From an uncultured Psychrobacter sp. (GTDB taxonomy: Bacteria > Pseudomonadota > Gammaproteobacteria > Pseudomonadales > Moraxellaceae): 64,000 nucleotides of DNA. The stretch spans positions 124,001 through 188,000 of the forward strand of contig NZ_CANMRN010000001.1 of assembly GCF_947500265.1 (NCBI RefSeq), given 5' to 3'. The position numbers were made by a program, and so were the translations under genes. The notes under the pieces are model-generated. The model had not been told where the DNA came from, ran no database searches, and saw nothing but the letters and a program-made list of their open reading frames with translations. Below are positions 36,018 to 45,679 of the stretch, one piece after another. The number at the start of each line of letters is the position of its first letter. The first letter of the stretch is position 1.

Positions 36018-36725
36018 GTGAAATTCTCTTGTGCATTAGAAACGTCTTCTGAACGTATTCGTCTGGTCAATGTTATTTCGCCGCTTATCAAAGCAGGTTA
36101 TCAGCTGGTTTCCCAAAGACAAGAGGCTTCAGAGAATGGTGGTAATATCATTCATGTAATCGCAAGAAGCCTAGGCTCTAAAACGCAAGCAGATCTAATC
36201 GATGACTTGTCTTCAATTGAAGGCTGTACGCTTTTTAATCTAGAAATAGATGAAGAGGGCGGCTCGTCAGCTGCCCCTGCAAAAAAGACATTGGATGAAA
36301 AAAGCGTCTTATCAGCCATCGGTGCTTATTACCCTAAAATAGCAGATATTGTCAGCCAGTATGAGGATAGTTTACCTATTGAGCGACGTGTGACTGCATT
36401 GCAAGAGTTGGGTCGTAAGGTTGGCGGCGGTATTTACCAGCGTGATTATTCACTTGGTAGCCCACTAAAGATGCCTACTACGATCACTCGTGAGCTTGTG
36501 CCAGCACTAAAAGGTCTGTCTAAAGTTAAAGCAAAGAATAATGTGATCTATTTAATCAAATGTCCATTCTGTAAGTCGTCAGATCATACTCACTCAGGAT
36601 GCCATTTTATTGTGGGCTATATAGAAGGCTTTTTGGCAAGCAACCCTGCTATAGATGTGGTTCAAGTTAAAGAGACTAACTGCGGCGCAGGCAGTACCAA
36701 TATTTGTGAATTTACCATTGGGTAA
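36018..36725 (+). CDS. ACT-like plus V4R-like ligand-binding protein, function unknown
   Basis: A 235-aa soluble protein. Residues 1-78 have the ACT-like pattern of strand-helix-strand pairs (RIRLVNVISPLIKAGYQL, then IIHVIARS). A linker and helices follow. Residues about 125-235 match the V4R pattern: CPFC (182, 185), CHFIVGYIEGFL (Cys195), VKETNCGAGSTNICEFTI (Cys222, Cys230). V4R domains bind small ligands and act as sensors or chaperones; the five cysteines suggest metal or redox sensing. Translation starts at a GTG with AAAGGAG 6 bases upstream. The MHYT gene follows in the same direction after 122 bp. Assignment is by motif only. Confidence 0.65.
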   Translation: MKFSCALETSSERIRLVNVISPLIKAGYQLVSQRQEASENGGNIIHVIARSLGSKTQADLIDDLSSIEGCTLFNLEIDEEGGSSAAPAKKTLDEKSVLSAIGAYYPKIADIVSQYEDSLPIERRVTALQELGRKVGGGIYQRDYSLGSPLKMPTTITRELVPALKGLSKVKAKNNVIYLIKCPFCKSSDHTHSGCHFIVGYIEGFLASNPAIDVVQVKETNCGAGSTNICEFTIG

Positions 36726-36847
36726 GAAAAACTGCGTGTAGATAATTTCATGTCTATGCAAAAAAATCAACGAGCGAATGACGCACCATGTTGCAATAAA
36801 AGTAACGTTATTTGACTCAATTCTTATGATAGATAAAAGGCAAAAAA

Positions 36848-37588
36848 ATGATGGAAGTTGAATATAACTTACTTTTGGTGTTGGTCTCATACGCCATTGC
36901 AGTATTTGGTTCTTATGTTGGCTTAAACCTTGCCATTCGAGTACCTTCTGCTAAGCCAGGAACGGATTTGTATTTTTGGGTAGCGCTATCATCGATTGCT
37001 ATCGGTGGTGCGATTTGGTCTATGCATTATATCGGTATGATGGCTGTAGATATGAAGATGCCTGTGACTTATGACTTAGGGCTAACAATTGTCTCAATGC
37101 TACTCGCGATTTGTTTCGTTGCAGTTGGTATTGTTATCGTAGGTCGTGGTGAACCAAGCGTTGCTAAGTTAATCGGTGGCGGCGTACTTACTGGACTGGG
37201 TGTTGCAGCTATGCATTATACCGGTATGGCCTCTATGCAGATGGACGCTACCATGTCATACAATATACCGCTGCTTATCTTATCGATTGTGATTGCTATT
37301 GCAGCTGCTATCGCTGCGCTATGGTTGGCATTCAATCTACGTGGTACATTACAGCGTTTTGGTAGTGCCTTCATCATGGGTCTGGCAGTTTGTGGTATGC
37401 ATTACACTGGGATAGCCGCGATGGAAATGACGATGACTGATCACTCAATGTCTATGGATTATACGCATGCAGGTGCCATATCTTCATCAATTATGATCTT
37501 CATCGGTTCAGCAATCGTATTGAGCTTACTATGGGTCATTGCTTCTAAAAACGCACCTAAGCAAGCAACACTAGCATTTGGCGAGTAA
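36848..37588 (+). CDS. Stand-alone MHYT domain membrane sensor
   Basis: A 246-aa protein with seven hydrophobic helices. Three MHYT repeats are visible: MHYIGM (59-64), MHYTGM (122-127) and MHYTGI (184-189), each followed by a Met-rich partner (VDMKM, MQMD, MEMTM). MHYT domains are proposed to bind copper at the outer face and sense oxygen, CO or NO. Most are fused to GGDEF, EAL or kinase domains; here the protein ends after the membrane part, with no output domain. The ACT-V4R-like gene upstream may be its partner. Confidence 0.9.
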   Translation: MMEVEYNLLLVLVSYAIAVFGSYVGLNLAIRVPSAKPGTDLYFWVALSSIAIGGAIWSMHYIGMMAVDMKMPVTYDLGLTIVSMLLAICFVAVGIVIVGRGEPSVAKLIGGGVLTGLGVAAMHYTGMASMQMDATMSYNIPLLILSIVIAIAAAIAALWLAFNLRGTLQRFGSAFIMGLAVCGMHYTGIAAMEMTMTDHSMSMDYTHAGAISSSIMIFIGSAIVLSLLWVIASKNAPKQATLAFGE

Positions 37589-37633
37589 TTTTAAACGCTC
37601 ATTTTTAATATCAATTAAAAATGAAAATAAACA

Positions 37634-37667
37634 AGGGTTTTTAGATATTAATCTAAAAACCTTTTTT
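37634..37667 (+). terminator. Terminator after the MHYT gene
   Basis: A 13-14-bp stem (AGGTTTTTAGAT type) followed by T6, between convergent genes. Confidence 0.75.
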
Positions 37668-37715
37668 GTGTCTGTTCAAATCATCTGCTAACCACGTGTA
37701 TGCGTAGCGGATTAT

Positions 37716-38855
37716 TTATTCATCATCCTTTTCAATTTTGACACTCATCATAATAGAGCGTACTTGGCATGGTTTAATATGCTGAATATTGGTCTCTAAG
37801 TTAGGTCTCTCTGATAGCCCCAACCAATAAGAAAATCCAGCTTGAGTCAAATCAATCCCACTATGAGAGGTATACCCAATGCCACCTGATGGACGGCTAT
37901 TAATTTCAAGAACTCGGTGCTGACCGCTATCATCAGCTTTGGTCTGTACACTGACGATACCATCACAGCCAAAAGCCCTAATCAATGGGATTACGACATC
38001 CATGACAGACTGCTCATAACCAACGTGTTGTATCTTTCCTGTTTTATGACGAGTGACAGCAGCTAGGACTTCGCCATATTCACAGACTACATCGATAGAG
38101 TACTCTTGCCCTGACAGATAAGGCATTAGCAGCATTGGAATAGGGCGCTCGTGTACCATTTGGCTGTTGGTATAGGCATTCACAAACTGAGCTGTGTTGA
38201 TTTTTTTCTCTTCAGTAAAATATAAGTGCTCAAAGCTATCATATTGCTCGCCATATTCTTTACCAGAGTCCAGTCGCCAAAACCCTTGGGCAAAAATACC
38301 GACAACAGGTTTAACACATAGAGGCTGGTCACCATGCTCGGCTAATAAAGCCTCAAGCTCCGCCGTATTGTCAAAACGCCATGCGTCTGCCACTGGAATG
38401 TTATGAGTGTGACAATGCTGCATAAAAGCAAATTTATCATCGATTGATTCTAGTGCCGTTACGCTGGTTGCCCCCGTCAATAAGCGAATACCCGCAGCGT
38501 CAAATTTTTCACGATGCACTTCATAATCAATACCATTGCGTCCAGTTAGTATTACTTTTACGTTATGCTTCTGAGCTTGCTTCAATACGAACTGCCAGCG
38601 TGGTATAGCAGTTTCGGCAGTCGTTTGGATATCAGTATCTACGATCGAGTCAGATGGCTCACGATAAACCATATCGGCGAATTCGAAAATCTCAGGTCTA
38701 TCATGACGGTGTGAGGCAATAACTTGAAAAGGGTTATTTGATTTGCTCTTTAGACTTTGTAAGCTCTCCAACATATCACGCTGGCTAGATTGACCTTCAG
38801 CTAACCACGCCGCTACTGGCATTGAAGGGTTACTATTGTCAGCAAGATTATTCAT
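37716..38855 (-). CDS. ATP-grasp domain protein of the Ter island
   Basis: A 379-aa ATP-grasp ligase-like protein. The pre-ATP domain carries KVILTGRNGIDYEVHREKF. ATP-grasp marks are DDKFAFMQHCHTHNIPVADAW, PLCVKPVVGIFAQGF (nucleotide-binding Lys), QEYSIDVVCEYGEVLAAVTR, and the metal-binding HRVLEINSRPSGGIGYTSHSG. Enzymes of this kind recur with Ter genes and are predicted to form an amide-like bond in the Ter metabolite pathway. It is divergent from terA across 288 bp, so the two may share control. Confidence 0.85.
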   Translation of the reverse strand: MNNLADNSNPSMPVAAWLAEGQSSQRDMLESLQSLKSKSNNPFQVIASHRHDRPEIFEFADMVYREPSDSIVDTDIQTTAETAIPRWQFVLKQAQKHNVKVILTGRNGIDYEVHREKFDAAGIRLLTGATSVTALESIDDKFAFMQHCHTHNIPVADAWRFDNTAELEALLAEHGDQPLCVKPVVGIFAQGFWRLDSGKEYGEQYDSFEHLYFTEEKKINTAQFVNAYTNSQMVHERPIPMLLMPYLSGQEYSIDVVCEYGEVLAAVTRHKTGKIQHVGYEQSVMDVVIPLIRAFGCDGIVSVQTKADDSGQHRVLEINSRPSGGIGYTSHSGIDLTQAGFSYWLGLSERPNLETNIQHIKPCQVRSIMMSVKIEKDDE

Positions 38856-39143
38856 AATTCTCTCAGCGTTATCATTAGGTGTAGGGGAATGGGCAAGTCA
38901 ATACTGCTACTGCAAATCTAGTATTAATACTAGCAAAGGTATACGGTTCAATAGGACGTATTATATACAAATGATATGCGTTATAAACGCCTCTAATAAA
39001 ATAGTCATAGGGATTTGTAAGGATGACTTTAGCGCTTATATCGTGATTGTCTGGTTCAAAAAATTCATAATATCCATGCTACTATATGATGATAGTCAGC
39101 ATGACAATGACAACAGCATAATAAATAATCTAAAGGACATATG

Positions 39144-40418
39144 ATGAGTCAAAACCAACCTCAAAAATTAATTGCAGGTGCCAATGCGCCACTACCAACT
39201 GAAAATATTAGCATTCGTATTTTAAGCCAAAATGCTATTGATTGTGCTGCTTACCGTCTGACTACTGACGGCAAAGTACGCGGTGATGGAGACATGATAT
39301 TTTATGGTCAGACACGTAGCGATGATGGTAGTGTTAGCTTTCGCGGTCATGACAGTGATGGGTTTTTTGATATCAATTTGTCTGCACAGCCTGCAAGTAT
39401 TGAGAAAATTGCCCTAGCGTTCTCTAGTGCGCAAACACTGTCGCAAGTTGGCGATGTGGATATTCAAGTATTACAGGGCAGTCAAGTGCTGATGACCTGT
39501 CAGCTGAGTAGTGCAGGCCGTAACGAAAAAGCCATTATATTAGCTGAATGCTATCGCAGACAAGGAAGCTGGAAGTTCCGTTTTATCGCACAAGGATTTG
39601 AGGGAGGGTTAAAACCTTTGTCTGAGCATTTCGGTGTGGAAATCGCTGATGACGTACCTGCCCAAAATCATAACCCTGTACAAAGCCAACCTCAACCTAT
39701 CAACACGCAGCGACCAATCAATACGCAGAAAGCAGGCAACACGTCTCAAACTAACAACCCACCACCAATTCCTGCTAACCCTTCGATTAACTTAAGTAAA
39801 ATCACCTTAACTAAAAACCAATCTAGCATCAATCTTAAGAAACGTGATGATTTCGGCAAAATTTCGGTCAATTTAGACTGGAACCAACGCCCCCAAAGTG
39901 ATAAAGCAGCGCCTAAGAAAGGGATACTGGGAGATCTGTTTAAGCAGCATCAATCAAACGGTATCGATTTAGATGTCGGCGCTATGATCCATCTAAAAAA
40001 TGGTGAAAAAACCCTGATTCAAGCGTTGGGAAATCGCTTTGGTAGCTTGCAATCAGCGCCTTATGTTTGTTTACGTGCGGATGATAGAACGGGGCAGGTA
40101 AGCGGCGGTGAATGGCTGGATATCAATGGTCAGCAATGGTCGCAGATTGAAGAGGTGTTTATCTTTGCATTTATTTACGAAGGCGCACCTAACTGGGAAA
40201 AAACTGATGGGGTTGTGACTATCCATGTGCCAGAGCAATCACCGATTGAGACACGTTTGACCGAAGGTGCGGGTAATCTACCAATGTGTGCCATTGCCCG
40301 TTTGGTTAATCAGCAAGGCAGTATCAATGTTGAGCGTATCAACCAATACTTCAAAGGTCACCAAGAAATGGACAAAGCATTTAGCTGGGGCTTTAGCTGG
40401 AAGCGTGGACGTAAATAG
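39144..40418 (+). CDS. terA: Tellurium resistance protein TerA (double TerD-domain)
   Basis: A protein of about 424 aa with two TerD-like domains joined by a Gln/Pro/Asn-rich linker (about residues 172-225). The C-terminal half matches TerA closely: DLDVGAMIHLKNGEK, IQALGNRFGSL, DDRTGQVSGGEWLDING, and ERINQYFKGHQEMDKAFSWGFSW. The N-terminal domain has a shortened calcium loop (SFRGHDSDGFFDINL). AAAGGA lies 6 bases before the ATG at 39144; an ATG one codon earlier is also possible. It is the only ter structural gene here on the + strand. Confidence 0.9.
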   Translation: MSQNQPQKLIAGANAPLPTENISIRILSQNAIDCAAYRLTTDGKVRGDGDMIFYGQTRSDDGSVSFRGHDSDGFFDINLSAQPASIEKIALAFSSAQTLSQVGDVDIQVLQGSQVLMTCQLSSAGRNEKAIILAECYRRQGSWKFRFIAQGFEGGLKPLSEHFGVEIADDVPAQNHNPVQSQPQPINTQRPINTQKAGNTSQTNNPPPIPANPSINLSKITLTKNQSSINLKKRDDFGKISVNLDWNQRPQSDKAAPKKGILGDLFKQHQSNGIDLDVGAMIHLKNGEKTLIQALGNRFGSLQSAPYVCLRADDRTGQVSGGEWLDINGQQWSQIEEVFIFAFIYEGAPNWEKTDGVVTIHVPEQSPIETRLTEGAGNLPMCAIARLVNQQGSINVERINQYFKGHQEMDKAFSWGFSWKRGRK

Positions 40419-40446
40419 TGTTTTTTAAGATATACACAATAAACAT

Positions 40447-40487
40447 AAAAGAGCGGCCCAACTATTGATAGATGGGCCGCTCTTTTT
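40447..40487. terminator. Bidirectional terminator between terA and terZ
   Basis: A 14-bp GC-rich stem (AAAAGAGCGGCCCA and complement) with A/T flanks lies between convergent genes. Confidence 0.9.
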
Positions 40488-40540
40488 GAAATAAACTGTT
40501 TAACTAGATTGGTAATAATCCAGTTAAAGTCTCAAGTCAA

Positions 40541-41149
40541 TTATGCATGCGGTGTGATAGCAGGCATTAGATCGTGGAAGGTGCGACCAGAGGCTGTCTC
40601 GCCAATCGCATGCATTTTCCATTCATTATTATGACGATAAACTTTTGCCATTACCATCGCTGTATGTCCACCTTGCGCAGACAAGTTATAACGTGCTACT
40701 TCGCTATTGTTATTGGCATTAACGATACGGCAAAACGCATTTTCTACTGTCTCAAACGTTTGACCAGTAAAGCTATTGACCGTAAATACCAATGAGACCA
40801 CATTAGCAGGTACTCTTGAGAGATCGACATTGATGACTTCATCATCACCATCACCGTCGCCAGTACGGTTATCACCAGTATGTACGATACTGCCGTCTTT
40901 CGATTTTAGCTGACTGAACCAAATGGCATCGACCGCTTGCTTGTTAGCATCAAACATAATGCATGAAGCATCTAAGTCGATAGAGTCACCACCAGAACCG
41001 CCGCCGAATAATTTTCCTAAGAAGCCACCTTTTTTATCTTGTGGCCCTTGCGCAACATCCCAGCCTAGACCTAGTTTAACTTGAGTCAGCTCGCCACCAG
41101 CTTCTTTGCTTAGGGAGATTTTTTGACCTTTTTGAAGACTAACTGCCAT
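40541..41149 (-). CDS. terZ: TerD family protein, TerZ-like
   Basis: A 202-aa TerD-domain protein. The GGFLGKLFGGG insertion followed by DSIDLDASCIM, and VVSLVFTVNSFTGQTFETVENAFCRI, match TerZ rather than TerD or TerE. The calcium-binding signature GDNRTGDGDGDDE is intact. These cytoplasmic proteins belong to the tellurite, phage and colicin resistance system, and their molecular role is still unclear. AAGGA precedes the ATG, and the gene follows the AIM24-like gene by 76 bp on the same strand. Confidence 0.9.
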   Translation of the reverse strand: MAVSLQKGQKISLSKEAGGELTQVKLGLGWDVAQGPQDKKGGFLGKLFGGGSGGDSIDLDASCIMFDANKQAVDAIWFSQLKSKDGSIVHTGDNRTGDGDGDDEVINVDLSRVPANVVSLVFTVNSFTGQTFETVENAFCRIVNANNNSEVARYNLSAQGGHTAMVMAKVYRHNNEWKMHAIGETASGRTFHDLMPAITPHA

Positions 41150-41225
41150 GTGAGTATCCTTATAATAATTGTGAGTAAAACCGTTTAAAAATAAAGTTAG
41201 AAATTGGTATAAATTGCGAAAAGTG

Positions 41226-41978
41226 CTATAAGATATTGTCTAAAAAGCCGCCACCGCCGCCACGTCCGCCTGAGCTACTACCTAGGACGCTTTGTATCCA
41301 ACCTTGATAACTGTCACGATTGCGCGAGCAAATAATGACTTTGCCACTTCCTGAAAAGTTCAGAACCATGCCTTCGCCACTGGTGACGGAGTTAATAATA
41401 TTGCTCATGATGCCTTTTTTCTTACTGGTCGAAACTGACAATTTGTATTCAAGATTTGAGTCCCAGCAGACCACATGACCATTATCAATGATGACGTCTT
41501 TGTCTGGTGTGACATCAATCTCAAACAACGAGCCAAAACCAGATACCACGACTTGACCTTGGCCTTGGGTCTGCATCACCATGAAGCCGCCTGTATCACC
41601 GAATACTGCACCGCCTAAGTTGCGCTGAATATTTGCTCTGATATCGACGCCAGTTTGAGCCGCGACAAACGCACCATCACTCAATGTATACTGCTGCTTA
41701 CCAACTTCTATGATTTGCATATCACCATCGAGCGTAGGCGCAAGCAAACAGTCGCCCTCACCATTAACTGCCTCAATCTGCTGTTGGAACAACGATTCAT
41801 CGTTTGCAAAGCGGCGCATCAGTGACTGCATCAGCCCACCTTGTAGCTTACCTTTCAGCTCAAGATTGGACTCCATCATTACCATCGCGTTGGCTTCACA
41901 ATAAATTGAATCACCTTTTTTAAGATTACAATGCAAAAAAGGTTCAATAGTACCGATTAAACTGAATGTTGCGGCCAT
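41226..41978 (-). CDS. AIM24/TIGR00266 family protein
   Basis: A 250-aa beta-rich protein of the TIGR00266/AIM24 group, with IEPFLHCNLKKGDSIYCEANAMVMM at the start, a repeated Gly/Val strand pattern, and a Gly-rich C-terminal tail (GRGGGGGFLDN). Function is unknown; such genes are often next to TerD genes. I chose the ATG at 41978, about 10 bases after AAGGA; the TTG three codons upstream is too close to that site. It lies between terE and terZ in the same orientation. Confidence 0.85.
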   Translation of the reverse strand: MAATFSLIGTIEPFLHCNLKKGDSIYCEANAMVMMESNLELKGKLQGGLMQSLMRRFANDESLFQQQIEAVNGEGDCLLAPTLDGDMQIIEVGKQQYTLSDGAFVAAQTGVDIRANIQRNLGGAVFGDTGGFMVMQTQGQGQVVVSGFGSLFEIDVTPDKDVIIDNGHVVCWDSNLEYKLSVSTSKKKGIMSNIINSVTSGEGMVLNFSGSGKVIICSRNRDSYQGWIQSVLGSSSGGRGGGGGFLDNIL

Positions 41979-42078
41979 GGCTTGCAAATCCTTATTCTAA
42001 TATCTTTGTTAAATGCTCTTAATGTGTGTGTGTGCTTTTAGGTGCTCTATAGCTTTTAATGATAAGCCAATTAAATTT

Positions 42079-42118
42079 AAAGCCATCAAATGCGTTAAAG
42101 GGGCACACTTGATGGCTC
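42079..42118 (-). terminator. Weak hairpin after terE
   Basis: A 9-bp inverted repeat (AGCCATCAA/TTGATGGCT) with a long loop, followed in the minus direction by a short T-rich stretch, between the terE stop and the AIM24-like gene. It may attenuate read-through. Confidence 0.35.
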
Positions 42119-42184
42119 ATTGGATCATAACCAGGCATCTGATTATGATAATTGGCTTGCTAAACGTTTACGTTGGTTTTAACG

Positions 42185-42760
42185 TTAAACATTTACGCCA
42201 TAAGAGGCTGCTAATGGTCCTAGACCACCGCTGAAACCTTGACCGACCGCACGGAATTTCCAATCACCGCTGTGACGATATAATTCACCGAAAATCATCG
42301 CTGTTTCAGTGCTGCCGTCTTCTGATAGGTCATAACGAGCGATTTCAGATTCGCCATTGTCGTTTACAACGCGAATATAAGCATCACCAACTTGACCGAA
42401 GTTTTGGTTACGTGCTTGGCCTTCATAAATGATTGCACAGATAGCTACTTTGTTGACGTCAGCTGGGATGCTTGCAAGATTGATTTTGATTTTCTCATCA
42501 TCGCCATCGCCTTCGCCAGTACGGTTATCACCAGTATGCTCAACAGCGCCGTTGTCTGATTTTAGGTTGTTGAAAAAGATAAAGTCTTGGTCGTTACGGA
42601 CTTTGCCTGCTTCGTTAATCAAGAAACCGATTGCATCTAAATCAAACTCTTGGCCGTCAGTGGCACGTGGATCCCAGCCTAGACCGACTGTAATGTTAGT
42701 TAAACCTGGCGCTTCTTTTGATAAGTTTACGTTGCCGCCTTTTGTTAAGCTAATAGCCAT
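42185..42760 (-). CDS. terE: TerD family protein, TerE-like
   Basis: A 191-aa single TerD-domain protein. It starts [18 protein letters not shown]. The calcium signature [13 protein letters not shown] is intact, [14 protein letters not shown] follows, and the C-terminus [14 protein letters not shown] is closest to TerE. Its identity to the TerD copy at 45680-46255 is high over the whole length. AAAGGA precedes the ATG. A free-standing upstream region of 454 bp suggests it has its own promoter. Confidence 0.88.
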   Translation of the reverse strand: MAISLTKGGNVNLSKEAPGLTNITVGLGWDPRATDGQEFDLDAIGFLINEAGKVRNDQDFIFFNNLKSDNGAVEHTGDNRTGEGDGDDEKIKINLASIPADVNKVAICAIIYEGQARNQNFGQVGDAYIRVVNDNGESEIARYDLSEDGSTETAMIFGELYRHSGDWKFRAVGQGFSGGLGPLAASYGVNV

Positions 42761-43214
42761 ACAAATATCCTTTGGATTAATAGTTAAGTGGATTGAGTGA
42801 TAAAAAATAAACTAAAAGTTGTGCAGTGACTGATACCTCAGAGCAAACAATAAAAACTTACCTGTACGCTATGCCCTGCATATCATTACGTTTTACTATA
42901 CTAAGCGTTTGCTCACTAAGCAAGGCGTATTTTGTGCGCTTACTATATGCTTACTAAGGGACATAATACTTCTGTATCTTTGATAATTTCTAATCAACTT
43001 AGCAATAGTCGTTAAGATATTGTTATGAAAAGTAATGTTTCATACAAAAGGGGTTTAGCGCAAAGGTAGCTTAGATAAAACAATCGCTTTAAAAAGCACC
43101 AACTGACTATATAGGCTTAGAACAAACTAACTCATGGCTTAGGTATGCTTCGCAGCTAGTATGAGAGCATGGCATTATATAAAAAACCTATTTAAATAAA
43201 TATACATGTATCTC
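42761..43214. other. Intergenic region upstream of terE
   Basis: 454 bp between the glsA stop and terE. It holds the terE promoter. Short repeated ACTAAG/CTTACTA elements occur at about 42900-42960, but nothing I can assign. Confidence 0.35.
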
Positions 43215-44135
43215 TTATTCTGCAAAAACCGACCAGCCAGTTTTTTGTACGAAGCGCTCTAGTGCTTTTAGTCCAAGCTTAGAGTTACCTACATGATCAA
43301 GCCCTGGTGACCAAACCGCGATAGACCCTTTACCAGGTGCTATCGTCAAAATACCGCCACCAACACCACTTTTGCCTGGCAAACCCACGCGGTAAGCAAA
43401 TTCCCCAGAGCCATCATAATGACCACACATCATCATCAACGAGTTAATACGGCGTGCTCGTTTTTCATTGATTACACGTACTCCTGAGTGCTTATCAACT
43501 CCGTTAGACACTAAATAAAGACCAGCACTGGCCAACTGTTGGCAGTTCATTGCAATTGAGCACTGATGAAAATACGTACCCAATACATTATCCACATCGT
43601 GTCTTAAACGACCAAAGGATTTCATAAAGTGCGCCAGAGAGGCATTTCGATCCTTGTGCGCCATCTCAGAAGCCGCTACTTTATGATCAAAGCGAATGGA
43701 CTCATCATCTGCAATGAGGTGAACAAACTGCAGGATTTCACCTAGTGTCTCTTTTGGCTCATGTCCCATCATGATGGCGTCGACAACTGCAATGGCACCA
43801 GCATTGATAAATGGGTTGCGCGGTCGGCCAGATTCATGTTCTAGCATCACAATTGAATTAAAAGGATCGCCAGATGGTTCGCGTCCGACGTGTGTCCAAA
43901 GTGTATCGCCTAGCTTGCCAAGACCAATGGTTAAGGTAAATACCTTAGAGATACTTTGGATGGAAAACAGAGTGCTTGCATCACCTGCTGCATACATATG
44001 CCCATCAGGAGTCGCTACGGCTATACCGAACTGATTAGGATCAATATGGGCCAATTGCGGAATATAATCTGCCACTTTGCCGCGGTCAGTTTCACTTGCC
44101 ATCTCTGCGGCAATATCATCAAGAATTTTTTGCAT
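43215..44135 (-). CDS. glsA: Glutaminase A
   Basis: A serine-dependent glutaminase (beta-lactamase-like fold), glutamine to glutamate plus ammonia. The catalytic motif is [10 protein letters not shown] with Ser61-x-x-Lys64. Conserved family segments are [26 protein letters not shown], and [12 protein letters not shown]. The 306-aa length is standard. In enterobacteria such an enzyme (YbaS) supports acid resistance by releasing ammonia. Here it stands alone among ter genes on the same strand, which may be a chance placement or a stress link. Confidence 0.94.
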   Translation of the reverse strand: MQKILDDIAAEMASETDRGKVADYIPQLAHIDPNQFGIAVATPDGHMYAAGDASTLFSIQSISKVFTLTIGLGKLGDTLWTHVGREPSGDPFNSIVMLEHESGRPRNPFINAGAIAVVDAIMMGHEPKETLGEILQFVHLIADDESIRFDHKVAASEMAHKDRNASLAHFMKSFGRLRHDVDNVLGTYFHQCSIAMNCQQLASAGLYLVSNGVDKHSGVRVINEKRARRINSLMMMCGHYDGSGEFAYRVGLPGKSGVGGGILTIAPGKGSIAVWSPGLDHVGNSKLGLKALERFVQKTGWSVFAE

Positions 44136-44310
44136 ATCGTTTATAGGGTCTTATTTCGACAATTTATTTAAGGACGAGGATTTTAACTGAAGATAGGGTA
44201 ATAGTAACAGGGCAAACGTAATTTTAACCATTGATTGTCTCAATTATTGGTTATTTCGATATTTTTGGGACTTCGATATGACCTGATAGGGTGGCAAAAA
44301 CAGTATGACA

Positions 44311-44345
44311 AAAAAACAGGCCATACCTGATGATATGACCTGTTT
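44311..44345 (-). terminator. Terminator after the DUF475 gene
   Basis: In the minus direction a 12-bp stem (AAACAGGTCATA...TATGGCCTGTTT) with an 8-base loop is followed by a T run, 40 bp after the stop codon. Confidence 0.8.
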
Positions 44346-44384
44346 AGATGTATAACTAGATACAGACTACACTGAGAACATGCC

Positions 44385-45452
44385 TTAGTTTAGGCTTGCT
44401 TTCTCAGCTTTACGATGCTGAAGTGACGCTAGCAGCGCCCAACCAATAAAGGCTATACCAATCAGACCAGTGATAATCTCTGGCACATGGAACTTCACTG
44501 ACAATAGCATAATCAGTGCCAATGCGCCGATGGCATAATGTGCGCCATGCTCAAGATAGATGAACTCGTCAAGCGTGCCTTTGTCTACCAAGAAGATAGT
44601 CATAGAACGTACGAACATCGCACCAATCGCAAGACCTAACATGATAACAATCACGTCATTAGTAATTGCAAATGCGCCAATCACACCATCGAAACTGAAT
44701 GAGGCATCTAGGACTTCTAAGTATAAGAAACCAATGATACCGCCTTTCATAATGGCACTGGTCGCCGCAGCGCCCGAACCATTTTCTTCGTTTTCTAGGT
44801 CTTCTTCCAGATCACCTTCAAGCATACCTGATACAACCTGTACGCCCAGATAAACCAAGATACCCCAAACACCTGCGATTAGAACAGCACTTGACTGCTC
44901 TGCATTAGCCCACGATACCGCAATCATCAAGACGATAAGCGCTACAAATACGCTCATGGCATCGACTTTGCCTAGCTTGGCTAAACGGCTTTCAAGCCAA
45001 TCAAACCAATGTACTTCTTTGTCATCGAAAATAAAGTTCAAGAATACCAATAGTAAGAAAATACCACCAAATGCTGAGATTTCCGCATGGTGTGCCATTA
45101 GTCTTGCTGAGTACTCTTCAGGGCTATATAAAGCCAAGTTGATGACTTCCATCATACCAAGGTCTGCAGTAACCGCGACGATGACAATAGGGAAGACCAA
45201 TCGCATACCGAATACGGCGATTAGGATACCAACGGTTAAAAATATCTTCTTCCAAAATTCGTCCCAGCCCTTAAGGACTGAAGCATTGACCACCGCATTA
45301 TCAAAAGATAATGAAATCTCCATGACGGCCAAAATAGCGGTAATAGAAAGAGTGGCTATCATGCCACCCATACCGCCATGTGAATATCCCCACCATGCTG
45401 CTATTGCCAAAGCAATTGCGGTGAAGATAAAGTCTAAATAAAAATGTCTCAT
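44385..45452 (-). CDS. DUF475 (TerC-like) integral membrane protein
   Basis: A 355-aa membrane protein with eight or nine helices of the DUF475 branch of the TerC superfamily. The two diagnostic acidic membrane motifs are EISLSFDNAVVNAS (45-58) and LDASFSFDGVIGAFAITNDV in the second half. TerC proteins are linked to metal (Mn) export and anchor TerD-family proteins at the membrane. No canonical TerC is in the window, so this protein may fill that role. It is 227 bp downstream of terD on the same strand. AGGAT precedes the ATG. Confidence 0.9.
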   Translation of the reverse strand: MRHFYLDFIFTAIALAIAAWWGYSHGGMGGMIATLSITAILAVMEISLSFDNAVVNASVLKGWDEFWKKIFLTVGILIAVFGMRLVFPIVIVAVTADLGMMEVINLALYSPEEYSARLMAHHAEISAFGGIFLLLVFLNFIFDDKEVHWFDWLESRLAKLGKVDAMSVFVALIVLMIAVSWANAEQSSAVLIAGVWGILVYLGVQVVSGMLEGDLEEDLENEENGSGAAATSAIMKGGIIGFLYLEVLDASFSFDGVIGAFAITNDVIVIMLGLAIGAMFVRSMTIFLVDKGTLDEFIYLEHGAHYAIGALALIMLLSVKFHVPEIITGLIGIAFIGWALLASLQHRKAEKASLN

Positions 45453-45679
45453 GACACATCCTGTATGGTTGCGTAAAGCTAAGGTCTACCTAGTATAGGC
45501 ATGAACCGCAAAAAAGCGGTTATTACTAACCACTTTTTATGCATAATTTTAAACGAAACGTAAAGCATTACTAGTCATTTGGCCATTAAAAATTGTGACT
45601 ATTTGCAACGATGGCGGTTTGCTATTTTGGACGTGATGACAGTGACTAATAACAGACTAAATACCAGTAAATAATGGTT

